DNA from: JADHUC01 sp964617665
GTDB taxonomy: Bacteria; Planctomycetota; Planctomycetia; Pirellulales; Pirellulaceae
Length of the DNA stretch: 8,540 bases
Reading direction: 5' to 3'
Assembly (NCBI GenBank): GCA_964617665.1
Contig: CAZUAH010000589.1
Span: 1 to 8,540, forward strand
Shown here piece by piece: positions 6,421-8,540 of the stretch (its first letter is position 1; each line of letters begins with the position of its first letter). The notes below the pieces were generated by a model. That model searched no databases. It saw nothing but the letters and a program-made list of their open reading frames with translations, and was not told the origin of the DNA. The position numbers and the translations under genes are program-made.

Positions 6421-6458
6421 GATTCTGAAACCGATTCTACTGTTGGAAGGACAGCAAC

Positions 6459-7451
6459 GTGCTACACAAAACCCTCGCCATTGTGACTCTTCTATGTGTT
6501 GTCGCGTATGCGCCTGCTTATGCGGCGGACGACGCTCCCACCCGGCCACGCCGGAAGGCGAAGCCTCGTCCCGACCGGCAAGCACTCATGGCCAAACAAC
6601 TGGCTGGCGCCGATGTGCACGTCTTCAAGAGCATCGGCGACGTGAAACTACGTCTTTTCGCTTTCAAGCCAGAGGGACACAAGGCAACTGACAAGCGTCC
6701 GGCCGTCGTTTTCTTCTTCGGCGGAGGCTGGACAAACGGAACGCCCTCCCAGTTTGCTCCGCATTGTCAATATCTGGCATCGCGCGGCATGGTGGGGATC
6801 ACTGCCGAGTATCGAATCAAGTCGAGACACAGCGCAACGGTACCTCAGTGTGTAGCCGATGCGAAATCCGCCGTGCGATGGGTCAGGGCCAATGCTCAGA
6901 AACTCGGTGTGGATCCCGATCGAATCGCTGCCGGCGGCGGGTCTGCTGGCGGACATCTCGGCGGGTGCGTCGGTGTCGTGCCCGGGCTGGACGAAGCAAG
7001 CGAAGACCAGTCGATCAGCTCTCGGCCCAATGCAATGGTACTGTTCAATCCGGTAATGGCTACGGCCCCTGCGGACGAACTAAGCCAACAGTACAAGCAA
7101 GGCATGGAGCGTCGCCGTGAACAGTTTGGCGGTGATCCGAAGGTCGTCTCGCCGCTTCACCACATCCAGAAAGACCAGCCACCGATGATCATGTTCTTCG
7201 GTTCGGCGGACCGACTGCTGGAAAGCTCGGTGCTGTTCGACAAATCCTACCGCGCCGTCGACAACCATTGCGAGTTGAAGATCTGGGATGGCCCTGGCCA
7301 CGGTTTTTTCAACTTCGGGCGCGAGGGTAACAAGTACTTCATCGAGACCTGCCGCGAAATGGATCGGTTCCTGGTCTCGCTCGGCTACCTCGAAGGCGAA
7401 GCGACGGTCGAGTCGTTTGTGAAAGAACACCCCGCTCCGGTTCGACGCTAA
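6459..7451 (+). CDS. secreted alpha/beta hydrolase (esterase/lipase-like)
   Basis: The 330-residue protein has an alpha/beta hydrolase fold of the acetyl-esterase / BD-FAE type and likely cleaves ester bonds. The nucleophile elbow is GGGSAGGH with S162. The likely acid is D251 (FFGSADRLL) and the histidine is H281 (GPGHGFFNF), in the right order for a triad. The oxyanion-hole region reads FFFGGGW (85-91), where the classical motif is HGGGW. A signal peptide covers about residues 1-22 (MLHKTLAIVTLLCVVAYAPA, cleavage near AYA), followed by a basic Pro/Arg-rich linker. The GTG at 6459 is chosen because GGAAGG lies eight bases upstream and the frame starts at the signal peptide. It lies 132 bases after the isomerase gene with a palindrome in between. 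It may deacylate a sugar or plant-type ester, but that is inference from neighbours. Confidence 0.88.
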   Translation: MLHKTLAIVTLLCVVAYAPAYAADDAPTRPRRKAKPRPDRQALMAKQLAGADVHVFKSIGDVKLRLFAFKPEGHKATDKRPAVVFFFGGGWTNGTPSQFAPHCQYLASRGMVGITAEYRIKSRHSATVPQCVADAKSAVRWVRANAQKLGVDPDRIAAGGGSAGGHLGGCVGVVPGLDEASEDQSISSRPNAMVLFNPVMATAPADELSQQYKQGMERRREQFGGDPKVVSPLHHIQKDQPPMIMFFGSADRLLESSVLFDKSYRAVDNHCELKIWDGPGHGFFNFGREGNKYFIETCREMDRFLVSLGYLEGEATVESFVKEHPAPVRR

Positions 7452-7480
7452 TTTGATGTCGCCGCAGTCAAGCCGTTTGG

Positions 7481-7547
7481 CCCGCCGCCGGAGGCGCAGG
7501 CGGGCATCGGTTCGAAGGCCACAACAACCTGCGCCTCCGGCTGCGGG
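7481..7547. repeat. 20-bp inverted repeat in the intergenic gap
   Basis: The arm 7481-7500 (CCCGC, C, then GCCGGAGGCGCAGG) and the arm 7528-7547 are reverse complements over 20 bases with one mismatch, 14 bases of it uninterrupted, around a 27-base loop. The hairpin would be very stable but has no U-run. It differs in sequence from the palindrome at 6354-6420. It lies directly between the alpha/beta hydrolase and amidohydrolase genes and ends about 10 bases before the latter's first possible start. Confidence 0.75.
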
Positions 7548-7557
7548 TTAGACAGAC

Positions 7558-8484
7558 GTGAGTTCAGCTATGCAATCATCCAACGTCATGATCAGCCGTC
7601 GCAAGATGCTCTCCGGCACCGCTCAGGCTACGCTGGCCGTGGCCGGCGTGGCAAGGCTTCAACCGCTGTTCGCTGGTCAGTCGCAAGCCGATGCCAACGA
7701 GCCAGTGATTTGGGATGCCCACTGTCATTTGAACGGCACGACTGGAACACCGGAAAGACGGGTCGAAAACCTGTTGTTCTTTGCGGATCGGGTGGGGATC
7801 CAGCGACTGATCGTCTTCATGGGCTATCCGTTCCTGCCGGACCCGTCACCCGAACAGGTGCGGCTGCAGAACGATCAGGTGATGCGGGCGGTCGATCATT
7901 CGGATGGTCGTGTGATGGGTTTCGTCTATCTGAATCCTAAACACACGGACGAGAGCCTAAAGGAGTTGGATCGCTGCGTGCGGGACGGGCCGTTGGTTGG
8001 GATCAAACTGTGGGTGGCGATTCGATGTGCCGATCCCTGCCTTGATCCTATCGTCGAACGTGCCGTCGAGTTGAAGATTCCCGTGCTTCAGCACACGTGG
8101 CGGAAAGCTACCGGCAATCTGCCCGGCGAATCGACTACGGCCGATCTTGCTGCGTTGGCTCGGCGGCATCCCAAGGCAACCTTCTTTGCCGCCCATGTGG
8201 ACGGTGATTGGGAACGAGGCATCCGTGAAATCCGTGCACTAGAGAACGTAACCGTGGAAATCTGTGGTAGCGACCCCACAGCTGGCATGGTGGATATGGC
8301 CGTTCGCGAGTTAGGCGCGAAACGTGTCGTTTTCGGTAGCGACGCAGGCGGCCGCAGCTATGCGTCGCAGTTGGCGAAGGTCTACGGCGCCGAAATCTCG
8401 GACGAGACCAAACGCCTGATCCTCGCCGGGAACCTCCGGCGACTGCTTCAGCCGATCCTGACCGAAAAAGGGATGAATTCATGA
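7558..8484 (+). CDS. amidohydrolase family protein (Amidohydro_2 type), Tat-exported
   Basis: The protein has up to 308 residues and is a metal-dependent TIM-barrel hydrolase or decarboxylase of the amidohydrolase-2 type. Visible metal and active-site elements are DAHCH (53-57) after strand 1, GIKLWV with K150, LQHTW with H179, AAHVDGDWE with H213, and FGSDAGG with D262. The N-terminus has a twin-arginine signal, ISRRKMLSG (12-20), followed by an alanine-rich segment and FAG, so export is expected. Start choice is uncertain: GTG at 7558, ATG at 7570 or ATG at 7588 all keep the Tat motif and none has a clear ribosome-binding site. A long hairpin (7481-7547) lies just upstream. The stop overlaps the next start as ATGA, so the two are probably translated together. 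The substrate is unknown. Confidence 0.87.
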   Translation: MSSAMQSSNVMISRRKMLSGTAQATLAVAGVARLQPLFAGQSQADANEPVIWDAHCHLNGTTGTPERRVENLLFFADRVGIQRLIVFMGYPFLPDPSPEQVRLQNDQVMRAVDHSDGRVMGFVYLNPKHTDESLKELDRCVRDGPLVGIKLWVAIRCADPCLDPIVERAVELKIPVLQHTWRKATGNLPGESTTADLAALARRHPKATFFAAHVDGDWERGIREIRALENVTVEICGSDPTAGMVDMAVRELGAKRVVFGSDAGGRSYASQLAKVYGAEISDETKRLILAGNLRRLLQPILTEKGMNS

Positions 8485-8540
8485 TTACGGACGTAAACGT
8501 CTATCTGGAACGATGGCCGTTCCGCCGATTGCCCTGCGAC
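8481..8540 (+). CDS. second amidohydrolase-like protein, 5' end only
   Basis: The ATG at 8481 overlaps the TGA of the previous gene, with AGGG a few bases upstream. Twenty codons are present before the window ends, reading MITDVNVYLERWPFRRLPCD. This opening, lacking a signal peptide and with DVNVYLxRWPFRRLP, is like the first strand of Amidohydro_2 proteins that I associate with planctomycetes, where the usual DxHxH is altered to DVNVY. With only 20 residues the family call is tentative; translational coupling to an amidohydrolase supports it. Confidence 0.6.
   Translation, partial: MITDVNVYLERWPFRRLPCD

Noticed and set aside
6332..6691. A small plus-strand protein reading GEAPAEP
   Set aside because: It is a translation of the palindromic repeat running into the alternate frame of the hydrolase gene.
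6354..7547. The two intergenic hairpins as intrinsic terminators
   Set aside because: Neither stem is followed by a run of T, so they do not meet the usual intrinsic terminator pattern.

Overview
The window looks like a chromosomal segment from a planctomycete (probably Pirellulales-like). This is inferred from family content, not from a marker gene. The clues are a DUF4139-type secreted protein family in tandem, an ECF sigma factor paired with a single-pass membrane protein, exported TIM-barrel isomerase, esterase and amidohydrolase genes, and palindromic intergenic repeats of the 'GGGAGGGCGA...GAGCC' kind. No rRNA, tRNA, CRISPR array or transposase is visible.

Layout. Bases 1-3750 form a minus-strand operon, read from right to left. 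It holds an ECF sigma factor (3229-3750), a 619-residue single-pass membrane protein with a DUF4139-like extracytoplasmic part (1332-3191), a small four-helix-bundle (S23/IVS-type) protein (904-1287), and a second DUF4139-like protein (907 to the window edge, 3' end missing). Bases 3751-4067 are a divergent intergenic region. Bases 4068-8540 are all plus strand: a secreted protein of unknown function (4068-5240), a Tat-exported sugar isomerase/epimerase-like protein (5361-6326), a secreted alpha/beta hydrolase (6459-7451), a Tat-exported amidohydrolase (7558-8484), and the first 20 codons of a second amidohydrolase-like gene (from 8481), joined to the previous one by an ATGA overlap.

How it may work. 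The sigma factor and membrane protein look like a regulator plus sensor pair. The second DUF4139 protein would be a secreted paralogue under the same control. The plus-strand enzymes resemble planctomycete accessory modules for breakdown of carbohydrates or related organics, but no substrate can be read from the sequence.

The most striking structure is around the four-helix-bundle gene. It sits exactly between the two DUF4139 paralogues and is bracketed by two inverted arrays of an 8-bp-period repeat (GGTGANNN; eight unit positions at 818-881, five to six at 1284-1331). One array supplies an extended Shine-Dalgarno sequence to the small gene. The other is translated as the N-terminal leader of the downstream secreted protein. 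This looks like a small inserted cassette and is the best candidate for an under-described element here. Two further intergenic palindromes (6354-6420 and 7481-7547) separate the plus-strand enzyme genes.
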